NCBI GenBank assembly: GCA_016214955.1
Contig: JACRMN010000012.1
Location: 1-64,000, forward strand
Reading direction: 5' to 3'
DNA from: Deltaproteobacteria bacterium
Lineage (GTDB): Bacteria > Myxococcota > Myxococcia > Myxococcales > Anaeromyxobacteraceae
Length of the DNA stretch: 64,000 nucleotides
The notes beneath the pieces are model-generated. The model saw only the letters and a list, made by a program, of their open reading frames with translations. It was not told where the DNA came from and did not search any database. The position numbers and the translations under genes are program-made. Below are positions 25,941 through 37,241 of the stretch, piece after piece. How positions within the stretch are numbered: the stretch's first letter is position 1; every line of letters begins with the position of its first letter.

Positions 25941-26492
25941 TCAGGCGGCCGCGGTCTTCTGGGCCACGCGCTTCACGGCCTCGAGCTCGATGGAGATCTC
26001 CACCTTCTCGCCGACCAGCACGCCGCCGGCCTCCAGCGCGGCGTTCCAGGTGAGGCCGAACTCGCGGCGGTCGAGGGCCACCTTGGCCGAGAAGCCGGCC
26101 CGTTCGTTGCCCCAGGGATCCTTGCCGGTGCCGGCGTACTCGGCCTCGAGCACCGCCTCGCGGGTCACGCCGTGGATGGTGAGGTCGCCGGCGACGCGGT
26201 AGCCGGCCCCGGCCTTCTCCACCCGGCGCGAGCGGAAGGTGATCTCGGGGAACCTCTCCACGTCGAGGAAGTCGGCGGAGCGCAGGTGGTTGTCGCGGTC
26301 GGCCACCTGGGTGTCGATGGAGGCGGCCTCGATGCGGACCTCGACCGACGAGGCCGGCAGGTCCTGCGGGTCGAGCTGCACCGCGCCGCTCCAGCGGGCG
26401 AAGCGGCCGTGCACCTTCGAGATGATCATGTGGCGGACCCAGAAGTGGATGGCCGAGTGGCCGACGTCGATGTCCCAGGGATTGGCTGCCAT
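25941..26492 (-). CDS. YceI-family protein without signal peptide
   Basis: 183 residues; GGAGC sits before the ATG. It has the same barrel blocks as its neighbour (WDIDVGHSAIHFWVRHMIIS, EVRIEAASIDTQVADRDNHL, DLTIHGVTREAVLEAEYAGT, RREFGLTWNAAL) but begins directly with MAANPWDIDVG, so it is presumably cytoplasmic. Such proteins may bind polyprenyl or quinone-type lipids. First gene of the pair and transcribed away from the LysR gene, whose product may control it. Confidence 0.88.
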   Translation of the reverse strand: MAANPWDIDVGHSAIHFWVRHMIISKVHGRFARWSGAVQLDPQDLPASSVEVRIEAASIDTQVADRDNHLRSADFLDVERFPEITFRSRRVEKAGAGYRVAGDLTIHGVTREAVLEAEYAGTGKDPWGNERAGFSAKVALDRREFGLTWNAALEAGGVLVGEKVEISIELEAVKRVAQKTAAA

Positions 26493-26537
26493 GTCGTGCT
26501 CCGTTCTGCGCGGGTTGGTCTTCGCTTGCGCTGACGG

Positions 26538-26584
26538 GGGGAACTTGCTCTCGTTCCCCAGATGGCGCAATGCTGTCGACAGCA
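26538..26584. promoter_or_regulatory. Two inverted repeats between yceI and lysR genes
   Basis: GGGGAAC (26538-26544) and GTTCCCC (26553-26559), 8-base spacer, then a perfect 14-bp palindrome TGCTGTCGACAGCA (26571-26584). They lie in the 116-base divergent region and are candidate operator sites for the LysR-type regulator. Confidence 0.45.
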
Positions 26585-26608
26585 CAGCTGTGTTCCACAG
26601 GAGGAATG

Positions 26609-27502
26609 ATGGATCTCAACCTGCTCGCCACCTTCGAGGCCGTGGCCCGCACCGCCAGCTTCTCGGCCGCGGCCCAGGAGCTGGGCATGCCCAAGTCGTC
26701 GGTGAGCCGCGCCATCGCGCGGCTCGAGGCGGAGCTGGGCGTGCCGCTCCTCTTCCGCACCACCCGCAAGGTGTCGCCGAGCCCCGCCGGCCTGGCGCTC
26801 CACGACCGGCTGGCGCCGCTCCTGCGCTCGGTGCAGGCGGCGCTGGGCGAGATGCCGGAGCGGGAGGAGGAGCCCTCCGGCAGGCTGCGGGTCACCGCGC
26901 CGGTGGATCTCGGCATCCTCTTCCTGGCCGAGGTGGTGAGCCGCTACACCGCCCGCTACCCGGCGGTGAACGTCGAGCTCCACCTCACCGGCCGGGTGGT
27001 GGACCTGGTGGGCGAGGGGTTCGACGTGGCGCTGCGCGCCGGCTCCCGGCTCGCCGACTCCTCGCTGGTGGCCCGCAAGGTCGCGCCCATCGTCATGCAG
27101 GTGTACGGCTCGCCGATCTACCTGGCCCGGCGCGGGGTGCCGCGCAGCGAGGCCGACCTCGCGGCGCACGACTGGGTGGTCTACCGCCGCGGGCCGCAGG
27201 GGCTGCGGGTGCCCGACCGCGGCCCGAGGATGGCCGGTGGGCCGCCGGCGCGCGTGGTCTGCGACGAGCTGCTCTTCGCCCGCGACGCGGTGCGGGCCGG
27301 CGCCGGCCTGGGGCTCCTGCCCTCGGTGCTGGCGGCGCCCGAGGTGATCGCCGGGACGATGGTGCGGGTGCTGCCGCGCTACGAGCGCGAGGCGGGCTGG
27401 GTGCACCTGGTGACCCCGGCCGTGAAGAAGGCGCCGCCCAAGGTGGCCGCCTTCCGCGACCTGGTGGTGGAGCTGATGGGGGGAGGGAAGAAGAGAAGCT
27501 GA
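26609..27502 (+). CDS. LysR-family transcriptional regulator
   Basis: 297 residues from the ATG at 26609, 4 bases after AGGAGG; an adjacent ATG at 26606 is too close. N-terminal winged helix-turn-helix (LLATFEAVARTASFSAAAQE...KSSVSRAIARLEAELGVPL) and a LysR substrate domain (about 90-297), a member of the group ending with GWVHLVTPA. It is divergent from the yceI pair, the usual arrangement for a target promoter. The effector is unknown. Confidence 0.93.
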   Translation: MDLNLLATFEAVARTASFSAAAQELGMPKSSVSRAIARLEAELGVPLLFRTTRKVSPSPAGLALHDRLAPLLRSVQAALGEMPEREEEPSGRLRVTAPVDLGILFLAEVVSRYTARYPAVNVELHLTGRVVDLVGEGFDVALRAGSRLADSSLVARKVAPIVMQVYGSPIYLARRGVPRSEADLAAHDWVVYRRGPQGLRVPDRGPRMAGGPPARVVCDELLFARDAVRAGAGLGLLPSVLAAPEVIAGTMVRVLPRYEREAGWVHLVTPAVKKAPPKVAAFRDLVVELMGGGKKRS

Positions 27503-27512
27503 GGAGAGGATG

Positions 27513-27542
27513 TCGACCCCGGCCTCGACCCCGACCTCGACC
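27513..27542. repeat. Short TCGACC hexamer repeat
   Basis: Three to four imperfect TCGACC-N6 units just after the LysR stop and abutting the nadE stop. Same kind of run as at 20056. Confidence 0.6.
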
Positions 27543-27543
27543 G

Positions 27544-29247
27544 CTACTCCCTCCAGCCGTGCGCGATGGGGATGCGCCGCCCCTCGCCGAAGGCCTTGCC
27601 GGTGACCTTGAGCACCGGCGCCGCCTGGCGCCGCTTGTACTCGCTCCCCACCACCATGCGCAGCACCCGCCTCACCGTCTCGGGATCGTGGCCGCGGGCG
27701 ACGATCTCCGCGGCCGCCATCCGCTCCTCGATGTAGGCGGCCAGGATGTCGTCGAGGACGTCGTAGGGGGGCAGCGAGTCCTGGTCGGTCTGGTCGGGCT
27801 TCAGCTCGGCGGACGGGGGCTTCACGAAGGTGCGCTCGGGGATGAGCTGGGCCCCGGCGCGCCGGTTGGCCTGGCGCGACACCCGGTAGACGAGGGTCTT
27901 GGGCAGGTCGCCGATCACCGCCAGGCCCCCGGCCATGTCGCCGTACAGGGTGCAGTAGCCCACCGCCAGCTCGCTCTTGTTCCCGGTGGAGAGGCAGAGC
28001 AGCCCGTGGTGGTTGGAGAGGGCCATCAGGATCTGGCCGCGGATGCGGGCCTGGACGTTCTGGGCGGCCAGGTCGGAGAGCGGCTCGCCCATGGAGCCCT
28101 CCAGCTGCGCCTGGAAGGCGGCGTGCATCGGCTCGATGGGGATCTCGTGGAAGCGGATGCCCAGGGCGCGGGCCAGGAGCGCCGCGTCCTCCCGCGAGTG
28201 GCCGGAGCTGTAGCGCGAGGGCATGGCCACGCCCAGCACGTTCTCGCGCCCCAGCGCCTCGGCGGCCAGGCAGGCGGTGAGGGCGCTGTCGATGCCGCCG
28301 GAGAGGCCGATGACCGCGCCCCGGAAGCCGCACTTGCGGGCGTAGTCCCGCAGCCCCAGCACCAGCCCCCGCAGCACCTCGTCGGCCTCCGCCTCCCCGG
28401 CCGAGGTGGCGGGGCCGGGCACCGGGACGCCCGGCGCCGTCCACAGGTCGGGCGCCGAGCCGTCGAGGTTCACGGTGAGCAGCGCGTCCTGGAAGAGCGG
28501 CATCCGCGCCAGCACCGCGCCGTCGGCTCCCAGCAGCATCGAGCCGCCGTCGAAGAGCAGGGAGTCGTTGCCGCCCACCTGGTTGCAGTAGGCCACCACG
28601 GCGCCGTGGCCGCGGGCGGTGGCGGAGAGCATCCGCTCGCGCAGCGCCGGCTTCCCCATGGCGTAGGGCGAGGCCGAGACGTTCACCACCAGCGGCGCGC
28701 CCGCGCCGGTGAGCTCGGCGATGGGGTCCCGGGCGTAGCGCGGCGACACCCAGAAGCGCTTGTCGTTCCAGATGTCCTCGCAGACCGAGAGGCCGAGCAT
28801 GAGCCCGAGCCCCTCGGCAGGCGCCGCGGTGCTGCTGTCGGCCGGGAGGAAGTAGCGGGTCTCGTCGAAGACGTCGTAGGTGGGGAGCAGCGACTTGCGG
28901 CCCACGGCCACGACCCGGCCGCCCTCCACCAGCGCCACCGCGTTGTAGAGGCCGGGGGGCGGGGCGCCGGGTGCCGCCTCGGGGAAGCCGACGGCGAAGG
29001 CGATACCGCGGGACCAGTCGGCCGGCTGCGCCAGGTCGCGGAGCGTCTCCGCGGCCCGCGACACGAAGGAGGCCTGGTCGAGGAAGTCGCGGGGTGGATA
29101 CCCGCACAGGGCCAGCTCCGGGAAGAGGACCAGTGTCGCGCCCCCCTGCCGGGCCCTCTGCACCCGATCGCGAACCAGGGCAGCGTTTCCGGCGAAGTCA
29201 CCGACAGTGGAGTCGATCTGGGCGAGTGCGATCCGGCCGGGAGCCAC
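27544..29247 (-). CDS. nadE: Glutamine-dependent NAD+ synthetase
   Basis: 567 residues from a GTG at 29247. N-terminal nitrilase-type amidase with Glu44 (FPELALCGYPP), Lys in GRKSLLPTYDVFDE and Cys in SVCEDIW; C-terminal NAD synthase with the ATP P-loop GLSGGIDSALTACLA and STGNKSELAVGYCTLYGDM. It amidates deamido-NAD using glutamine nitrogen, the last step of NAD synthesis. No clear Shine-Dalgarno. The upstream 404 bases are shared with the divergent HTH gene. Confidence 0.95.
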   Translation of the reverse strand: MAPGRIALAQIDSTVGDFAGNAALVRDRVQRARQGGATLVLFPELALCGYPPRDFLDQASFVSRAAETLRDLAQPADWSRGIAFAVGFPEAAPGAPPPGLYNAVALVEGGRVVAVGRKSLLPTYDVFDETRYFLPADSSTAAPAEGLGLMLGLSVCEDIWNDKRFWVSPRYARDPIAELTGAGAPLVVNVSASPYAMGKPALRERMLSATARGHGAVVAYCNQVGGNDSLLFDGGSMLLGADGAVLARMPLFQDALLTVNLDGSAPDLWTAPGVPVPGPATSAGEAEADEVLRGLVLGLRDYARKCGFRGAVIGLSGGIDSALTACLAAEALGRENVLGVAMPSRYSSGHSREDAALLARALGIRFHEIPIEPMHAAFQAQLEGSMGEPLSDLAAQNVQARIRGQILMALSNHHGLLCLSTGNKSELAVGYCTLYGDMAGGLAVIGDLPKTLVYRVSRQANRRAGAQLIPERTFVKPPSAELKPDQTDQDSLPPYDVLDDILAAYIEERMAAAEIVARGHDPETVRRVLRMVVGSEYKRRQAAPVLKVTGKAFGEGRRIPIAHGWRE

Positions 29248-29651
29248 GAGGCGGCCATGCTACCACCGCGAGGGCTGGGTGCACGGCTCGGCACCCCGAT
29301 GCGGGCCGCGCGCACACAAGAGGTCGTTTGCCGCGCAGTCTTTGCCCGCGCCGTACCGCACGGGGGACTGAATCGCGCACGAAGTGCGGGACGACCCGGT
29401 GGAGCCTCTGTATAGCGCGCCTATAAACATACCGTTCGTAAAGATCCGTTGACGACCTTGCTCAAACGACACAAAAAGGATGTTGTACCGGGGGGTTGTG
29501 TGCAGGAGTGGGAAGGGGGTTGGCAACCGGAAGGGGCGTTGTCATCCTCGCAGTGCCGGTGAAACGGGGGTAGACGACCCGGGAAACCACCCGCGAGCGT
29601 CTTCGGGAGCCGGCGAACGTGGCCCGATCGGGCCCCATCGGAAGGAATGAC
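29248..29651. other. Divergent intergenic region upstream of nadE and the HTH gene
   Basis: No gene seen. Around 29405-29560 the DNA is markedly richer in A/T than its surroundings, with an inverted repeat TATAG-CGCGC-CTATA (29411-29425), a TTGACG at 29449-29454 followed by an A-run at 29473-29477, and a tract of TTG/GTT words. It probably holds promoters for both genes; no single one is clear. Confidence 0.5.
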
Positions 29652-29987
29652 ATGCCTCAGATCGACATCGAGATCCTGACGCCGTTCGCTGCCAAGTTCC
29701 TCGAGGGCTCCTCGCTCACCCCTGCCGAGCGGGCCGAGGTCCTCCGGATCGCCCAGGGCTTCGCGTGCAAGGACTCGGCGGCCGCCGCCGGCGTCTCCCC
29801 CGAGACCATCCGGGCCCGCCGCAAGCGCATCTACCGGAAGCTCGACGTCCCCGGCTCGGGCGAGCTGCTCGCCAGCCTGCTGGCCCTCTCCCTCAAGATG
29901 CTGTCGCGCGGCGAGAAGCTGGAGCCGCGCCCGGTGGTGCCCGCCCAGACGATGCAGCCGGCGGCCAGCATCCCGGCGATGCGCTAG
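29652..29987 (+). CDS. Stand-alone LuxR-type helix-turn-helix protein
   Basis: 111 residues from the ATG at 29652, with GGAAGGAA upstream. The centre is a GerE-like HTH: LTPAERAEVLRIAQGFACKD then SAAAAGVSPETIRARRKRIYRKLDV, the recognition helix being ETIRARRKRIY. There is no receiver or autoinducer domain, only a short C-terminal tail (PRPVVPAQTMQPAAS). Such small regulators are often partners of sensory proteins encoded elsewhere. Followed by a strong terminator. Confidence 0.78.
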   Translation: MPQIDIEILTPFAAKFLEGSSLTPAERAEVLRIAQGFACKDSAAAAGVSPETIRARRKRIYRKLDVPGSGELLASLLALSLKMLSRGEKLEPRPVVPAQTMQPAASIPAMR

Positions 29988-30009
29988 ACGATCCGTTCTC
30001 GACCGCTGC

Positions 30010-30041
30010 ACGACGGGCCCTGCCACCGCGGGGCCCGTCGT
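30010..30041. terminator. Bidirectional intrinsic terminator
   Basis: ACGACGGGCCC and GGGCCCGTCGT form a perfect 11-bp stem with a 10-base loop, followed by TCTTC. It lies between the convergent HTH and transketolase genes. Confidence 0.75.
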
Positions 30042-30059
30042 CTTCGATCCCGCCCCGCC

Positions 30060-32054
<1,995 letters not shown>

Positions 32055-32145
32055 GGGGGCGCTCCGCTGTCGTGGAGCGCGGAAGATCGCGCACCGAGCC
32101 GGGGCGAATCAAGGGAAAGGGCGGGGTGCCCGCGCCGGAGGCGGC

Positions 32146-32346
32146 TCAGCCGCGCTTGACCTTGCCGGCCGCGGTCTGGGCCTGCTGGTAGTACTCGCCC
32201 GTCTTCTCGCGCCGGACCACCTTGCCGAGGGCCTTCTCCAGCCCGGTGGTCTCGGCCAGGCAGGCCTGCCCCTTGAGGCCGTGGGTCTCGAAGGACACGT
32301 TGCCGTCGGGGCCGATGACCACCTCGATCTCCAGCTTCTCGGCCAT
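32146..32346 (-). CDS. DUF2997-family small protein
   Basis: 66 residues. IEVVIGPDGNVSFETHGLKG, then QACLAETTGLEKALGKVVRR and EYYQQAQTA match the DUF2997 pattern: a beta-hairpin, a Cys-containing turn and a helix. The family has no known function, and is often found beside DUF1257 and an AAA ATPase in cyanobacteria and other bacteria (family recollection). Last gene of a four-gene operon; it starts two bases after the DUF1257 stop. Confidence 0.85.
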   Translation of the reverse strand: MAEKLEIEVVIGPDGNVSFETHGLKGQACLAETTGLEKALGKVVRREKTGEYYQQAQTAAGKVKRG

Positions 32347-32348
32347 GG

Positions 32349-32726
32349 CTACCTCCAGCGCTGGAAGACCAGCTTCACCGAGCCGTCGCGCTGCTTCTCC
32401 TCGCGCGCCACCTGGTACCCCTTCTGCTTCAGCTCCTGCAGCACCCGCGAGTAGGCGTAGCGCTGGACCACCCGCCCGGCCAGCGCCTGCCCCGGCCCCG
32501 CCTGGCAGTCCCGGGGGACGAGCACCACCTGCTTCGAGCGGGGGTCCACCTTCACGCCCACCTCGGCACCGCCCTGGCGCAGCACCGCGTCCACCTCGTG
32601 GCTCTGGCCGTCGGTGGTGCGCAGCCGCTGCCGCTCCTCCACCACCTCGGCGCCGGCCTCGACGGCCGCCCGGAGCAGCTCGGCCAGGCTCTCGACCACC
32701 ACCGCCACGTCTGCGCCCTGGGACAT
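32349..32726 (-). CDS. DUF1257-family protein (Ycf35-like)
   Basis: 125 residues. Alpha-beta protein with GQSHEVDAVLRQGGAEVGVKVD, KQVVLVPRDCQAGPG, and a C-terminal RYAYSRVLQELKQKGYQVAR. The pattern, and position between DUF2997 and an AAA ATPase, fits DUF1257, the family of algal plastid Ycf35. Function unknown. It starts three bases after the zinc-ribbon gene's stop. I rely on pattern and context rather than a search. Confidence 0.82.
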   Translation of the reverse strand: MSQGADVAVVVESLAELLRAAVEAGAEVVEERQRLRTTDGQSHEVDAVLRQGGAEVGVKVDPRSKQVVLVPRDCQAGPGQALAGRVVQRYAYSRVLQELKQKGYQVAREEKQRDGSVKLVFQRWR

Positions 32727-32729
32727 GGG

Positions 32730-33505
32730 TCACCACCAGAGCCGGCGCCGGTAGCGCCGGCGCGGGGAGAAGAGCCCGATGAGCACGAAGAGCACGACCA
32801 TGAAGAGCGGAGGGAAGCGGCGGGCGAACACCAGCCCCAGCACCACCGCCAGCACCAGCCCGCCGATGGCCACCAGCCGCCAGGCCGGGCTCCTGATGGC
32901 CCGCAGGATGCGGACGCCCACCGGAGTGGGGTCGCGGGGGCCGTAGGGGTCGCCGGGGTCGTAGGGCCCCCGGCCCCAGCCGTTGCCGCCGCCCCAGGGG
33001 TCGCCCTGCTCCAGCCGCCAGCGCTCCCGCTCGCCCACCTGGCGCGCCATCTCGGCGGCGGCCTGGCGCCGCGCCTCGGCAACCTCCAGCTCGGCGCGGG
33101 CCGCGGCCTCGCGGCGGCCGGCGTTCTCGCGCTCCAGGTCGTCGCGCTCCTTCACCCGGGCGGCCCAGAGCTTCTCGTTGTAGGCGCGCTGGGCCTCGGT
33201 GTGCAGCTCCTCGCCGCAGGTGGAGCAGGTGCGGGCGTAGCGCGAGCTGTCGGTCTCGCAGCGCATGCAGCGCAGGAAGGGCTGCTCCTCCGCGTCGCGC
33301 TGCTCCAGCTCGGGGGGCCGGGGCGGCGGCGGGGCGAAGCGGTCGCCGGCGCCGGTGGTGGCGGGGGCGCCAGGGGCGGGCGGCGGCGGGGCCGTCCCCA
33401 GCCCCTCGAAGCGCTCGCCGGTGCCGGGCCGTTCGGCGCAGTCGTCGGCTCCCTCCTGGCGGGGCCGCTCGAGCCGCTCGAAGCGGCGGAAGCGATCGCG
33501 CAGGC

Positions 33506-33509
<4 letters not shown>
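32730..33509 (-). CDS. Zinc-ribbon protein with two C-terminal membrane helices
   Basis: 259 residues. Opens MSLRDRFRRFERLERP, then a Pro-rich linker, a zinc ribbon Cys81-x2-Cys84-x10-Cys95-x2-Cys98, a charged coiled-coil helix (about 110-165), a Gly/Pro-rich stretch, and two hydrophobic helices (about 205-225 and 230-247) ending in RRRYRRRLWW. Its ATG overlaps the AAA ATPase stop (ATGA), so it is translationally coupled. A smaller paralog is at 18473-19018. No family known; likely the membrane anchor of the AAA complex (inference). Confidence 0.8.
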
Positions 33510-35098
<1,589 letters not shown>

Positions 35099-35104
35099 CC
35101 CGCG

Positions 35105-35110
35105 AGTATA
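35105..35110 (-). promoter_or_regulatory. -10-like TATACT just before the AAA ATPase ATG
   Basis: TATACT (5 of 6 consensus) is 6 bases before the ATG at 35098. Transcription would start at or next to the A of ATG, implying a leaderless mRNA for the whole operon. No clean -35 is visible. Confidence 0.5.
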
Positions 35111-35157
35111 GGACCTCCGGACCAGGGGAGAAGTCCCCGGCCGCCGGGGCGTCGCCG

Positions 35158-35622
35158 CTAGTCCTCCCGGGGCGGCCGCCTGAGCCAGGCGAGCTTCGGG
35201 CCGTCGGGGTGGAGCTCCACGGCGGCGATGGTCCCGGGCTTCACCTCCTCGGTGTGCCCGGCGGCGATGGCGATGGCCTCGGCCACGTCGGGGTTGTGGC
35301 CCACCACCGCGGTGCCGTCGCCGGCGCCGCGCGCCAGCCGCAGGAGCTCGCGGCCGGTGGAGCGGCCCGGGGCCAGCTCCTCCACCTCCTCCACCGGCGC
35401 GTGCACGGCGGCGGCCAGGAGATCGGCCGTCTGCCGGGTGCGGGCGAAGGGGCTGGTGAGGATGCGGAGCACCTTGAGGGAAGGTCCGGCCTCGGCCAGC
35501 AGCTTCTGGAAGCGGGCCCGCCCGTCGGGCGAGAGCCGCCGGGCGGCGTCGCCGTGGGCGTGCTCGCGCTCGGCCTTGCCGTGGCGGATGAGGTAGACGC
35601 GGGGCGGGCGGACGGTGGCCAT
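35158..35622 (-). CDS. sixA: SixA-like phosphohistidine phosphatase (histidine phosphatase superfamily)
   Basis: 154 residues. The catalytic RHG is RVYLIRHGKAEREH; the second His is in VVGHNPDVAEA, and the SPFARTRQTADLLAAA helix is characteristic of SixA. SixA removes phosphate from histidine in phosphotransferase proteins. No PTS gene lies nearby, so the substrate is uncertain. Starts two bases after the malQ stop, so it is in operon with malQ. Confidence 0.87.
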   Translation of the reverse strand: MATVRPPRVYLIRHGKAEREHAHGDAARRLSPDGRARFQKLLAEAGPSLKVLRILTSPFARTRQTADLLAAAVHAPVEEVEELAPGRSTGRELLRLARGAGDGTAVVGHNPDVAEAIAIAAGHTEEVKPGTIAAVELHPDGPKLAWLRRPPRED

Positions 35623-35624
35623 GG

Positions 35625-37166
35625 TCAGCCTGCCAGCCGGCGGGAGCGCTCGGCCAGCGCGCGCAGCCGCGCCGCGGCCGGGTCCTTCGCGAGCTCGGCC
35701 ACCGGCGCCGGCACCCGGTAGCTCCAGTTCTGGTCGTTGACGGTGCCCGGCGTGTTGGTGCGCTCGCGCGAGCCCACCGCGTCCTGGAAGGGCACCAGGC
35801 AGAACTCCGAGCCGGAGGCGTAGACCAGCTCGAGGATGGCGTCGCGCACCCCGTCGTCGAAGGTTGCCGGTCCGCGGGCCTTGAGCGCCGCCAGGCCGGG
35901 GATCTCCAGGAAGGCCTTGCGCTCCTTCTCGTCGAGCTGGTCGTACCAGTCGGCGCTCGACTCGGTGTCGTGGGTGCCGGTGGTGGCCACCGAGACGGCG
36001 GGCCAGGCGGCCGGGTCGCGGAAGACGGTGTCGTCCTTCTCCCAGCGCAGCACCCGGTAGCCGGGGATGCCGAGGGAGGCCAGGGAGCGGCGCACGAAGC
36101 CGGGCACCACGCCCAGGTCCTCGGCGATGACCTGCGCGCCCTTGGAGAAGATGCGCATCATGGTCTCGCCGTTGCGGATCTGGGCGGGCTCCTCGGCGGG
36201 GGTGAAGGCGGCCGGCCCGCCGTCGTCGGGCCGGTAGTAGGTGCGGTAGAGCCCGACCACGTGGTCCACCCGGTAGGCGCCGTAGAGCTCGGCGGAGCGG
36301 CGGGCGCGCTCGACCATCCAGGCGAAACCGCCCTTCTCCATCACGTCCCAGCGGAAGACCGGGAGTCCCCAGTCCTGGCCGGTGGCGCTGAAGGCGTCGG
36401 GCGGCACGCCCACGCGGGCGTCGAGCCGGAACTCCCCCACCCGCGCCCAGACGTCGGCGGAGTCGGGGGCCACCATGAAGGGCAGGTCGCCCCAGAGCTC
36501 GACGCCGAGCCTGAGGGTGGCGGAGCGGGCCGCGCGCCACTGGACGTCGAGCTGCCACTGCAGCCAGGAGTAGTAGAGGATGCGCTCGGAGAGCTCCTCC
36601 CGCGCCTGGTCGAGGGCGGCCGGGTCGCGGTCGCGCAGCGGCGCCGGCCAGGTGGTCCAGGGGCGGCCGGCGAAGACGTCGTCGTGCAGCCCCACGAAGA
36701 GGGCGTAGTCGTCGAGCCAGGGCGCGACCTCCTCGCAGAAGGCCGCCAGCTCCGCGGCTCTCGGCGTGCGCGGCTGCCACTCCTTCTCCAGGAAGGAGCG
36801 GAAGGCGAGGTCGAGGGCCCGGTCCTTCACCGCCCGCACCCGGGGCCAGGCGATGGCCCGCGCCTCGTCGAGCCGGGCGATCTCCTCCCGGTCGGACGGC
36901 TCGAGCGCGGCCAGTCCGCCGGCGGCGGCGAAGTCGGGCATGGCGGCCAGCGAGGCGTAGGCCGGGTCGATGGCGAAGGCCGACAGGGCGCCGTAGGGGC
37001 TGTTCTGGCCGCGCGAGACCTCGTTCACCGGGAGTACCTGCACCGCCGAGAAGCCGGCGGCGCGGGCGTAGGAGGCGAGCGGCACGAGATCGGGGATCTC
37101 GCCCACGCCCCAGGAGCCGGGGGCGCGCGCGGAGAAGAGCGGGAGGAGGAGTCCGGCCTGGCGCAT
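35625..37166 (-). CDS. malQ: 4-alpha-glucanotransferase (amylomaltase)
   Basis: 513 residues. GH77 fold: N-terminal SWGVGEIPDLVPLASYARAA and PYGALSAFAIDPAYASL; catalytic blocks YRVDHVVGLYRTYY (nucleophile Asp), VIAEDLGVVPGFVRR (acid/base Glu), and GTHDTESSADW with the conserved Asp. The enzyme transfers maltosyl units and breaks down malto-oligosaccharides and glycogen. A near-perfect palindrome at 37183-37200 lies 16 bases upstream of its ATG, possibly an operator. Confidence 0.95.
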   Translation of the reverse strand: MRQAGLLLPLFSARAPGSWGVGEIPDLVPLASYARAAGFSAVQVLPVNEVSRGQNSPYGALSAFAIDPAYASLAAMPDFAAAGGLAALEPSDREEIARLDEARAIAWPRVRAVKDRALDLAFRSFLEKEWQPRTPRAAELAAFCEEVAPWLDDYALFVGLHDDVFAGRPWTTWPAPLRDRDPAALDQAREELSERILYYSWLQWQLDVQWRAARSATLRLGVELWGDLPFMVAPDSADVWARVGEFRLDARVGVPPDAFSATGQDWGLPVFRWDVMEKGGFAWMVERARRSAELYGAYRVDHVVGLYRTYYRPDDGGPAAFTPAEEPAQIRNGETMMRIFSKGAQVIAEDLGVVPGFVRRSLASLGIPGYRVLRWEKDDTVFRDPAAWPAVSVATTGTHDTESSADWYDQLDEKERKAFLEIPGLAALKARGPATFDDGVRDAILELVYASGSEFCLVPFQDAVGSRERTNTPGTVNDQNWSYRVPAPVAELAKDPAAARLRALAERSRRLAG

Positions 37167-37182
37167 CGACGCTCCGGAAAAT

Positions 37183-37200
37183 GGGGCCAGAACTGGCCCC
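37183..37200. promoter_or_regulatory. Perfect 18-bp palindrome between malQ and gluQ
   Basis: GGGGCCAGAACTGGCCCC, arms of 8 and a 2-base centre. It lies in the 75-base divergent region and is the best operator candidate there. Confidence 0.5.
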
Positions 37201-37241
37201 TGGCAAGTCTTTTCCCGGGCGCGTGGTACGCTCCGGCCTCC

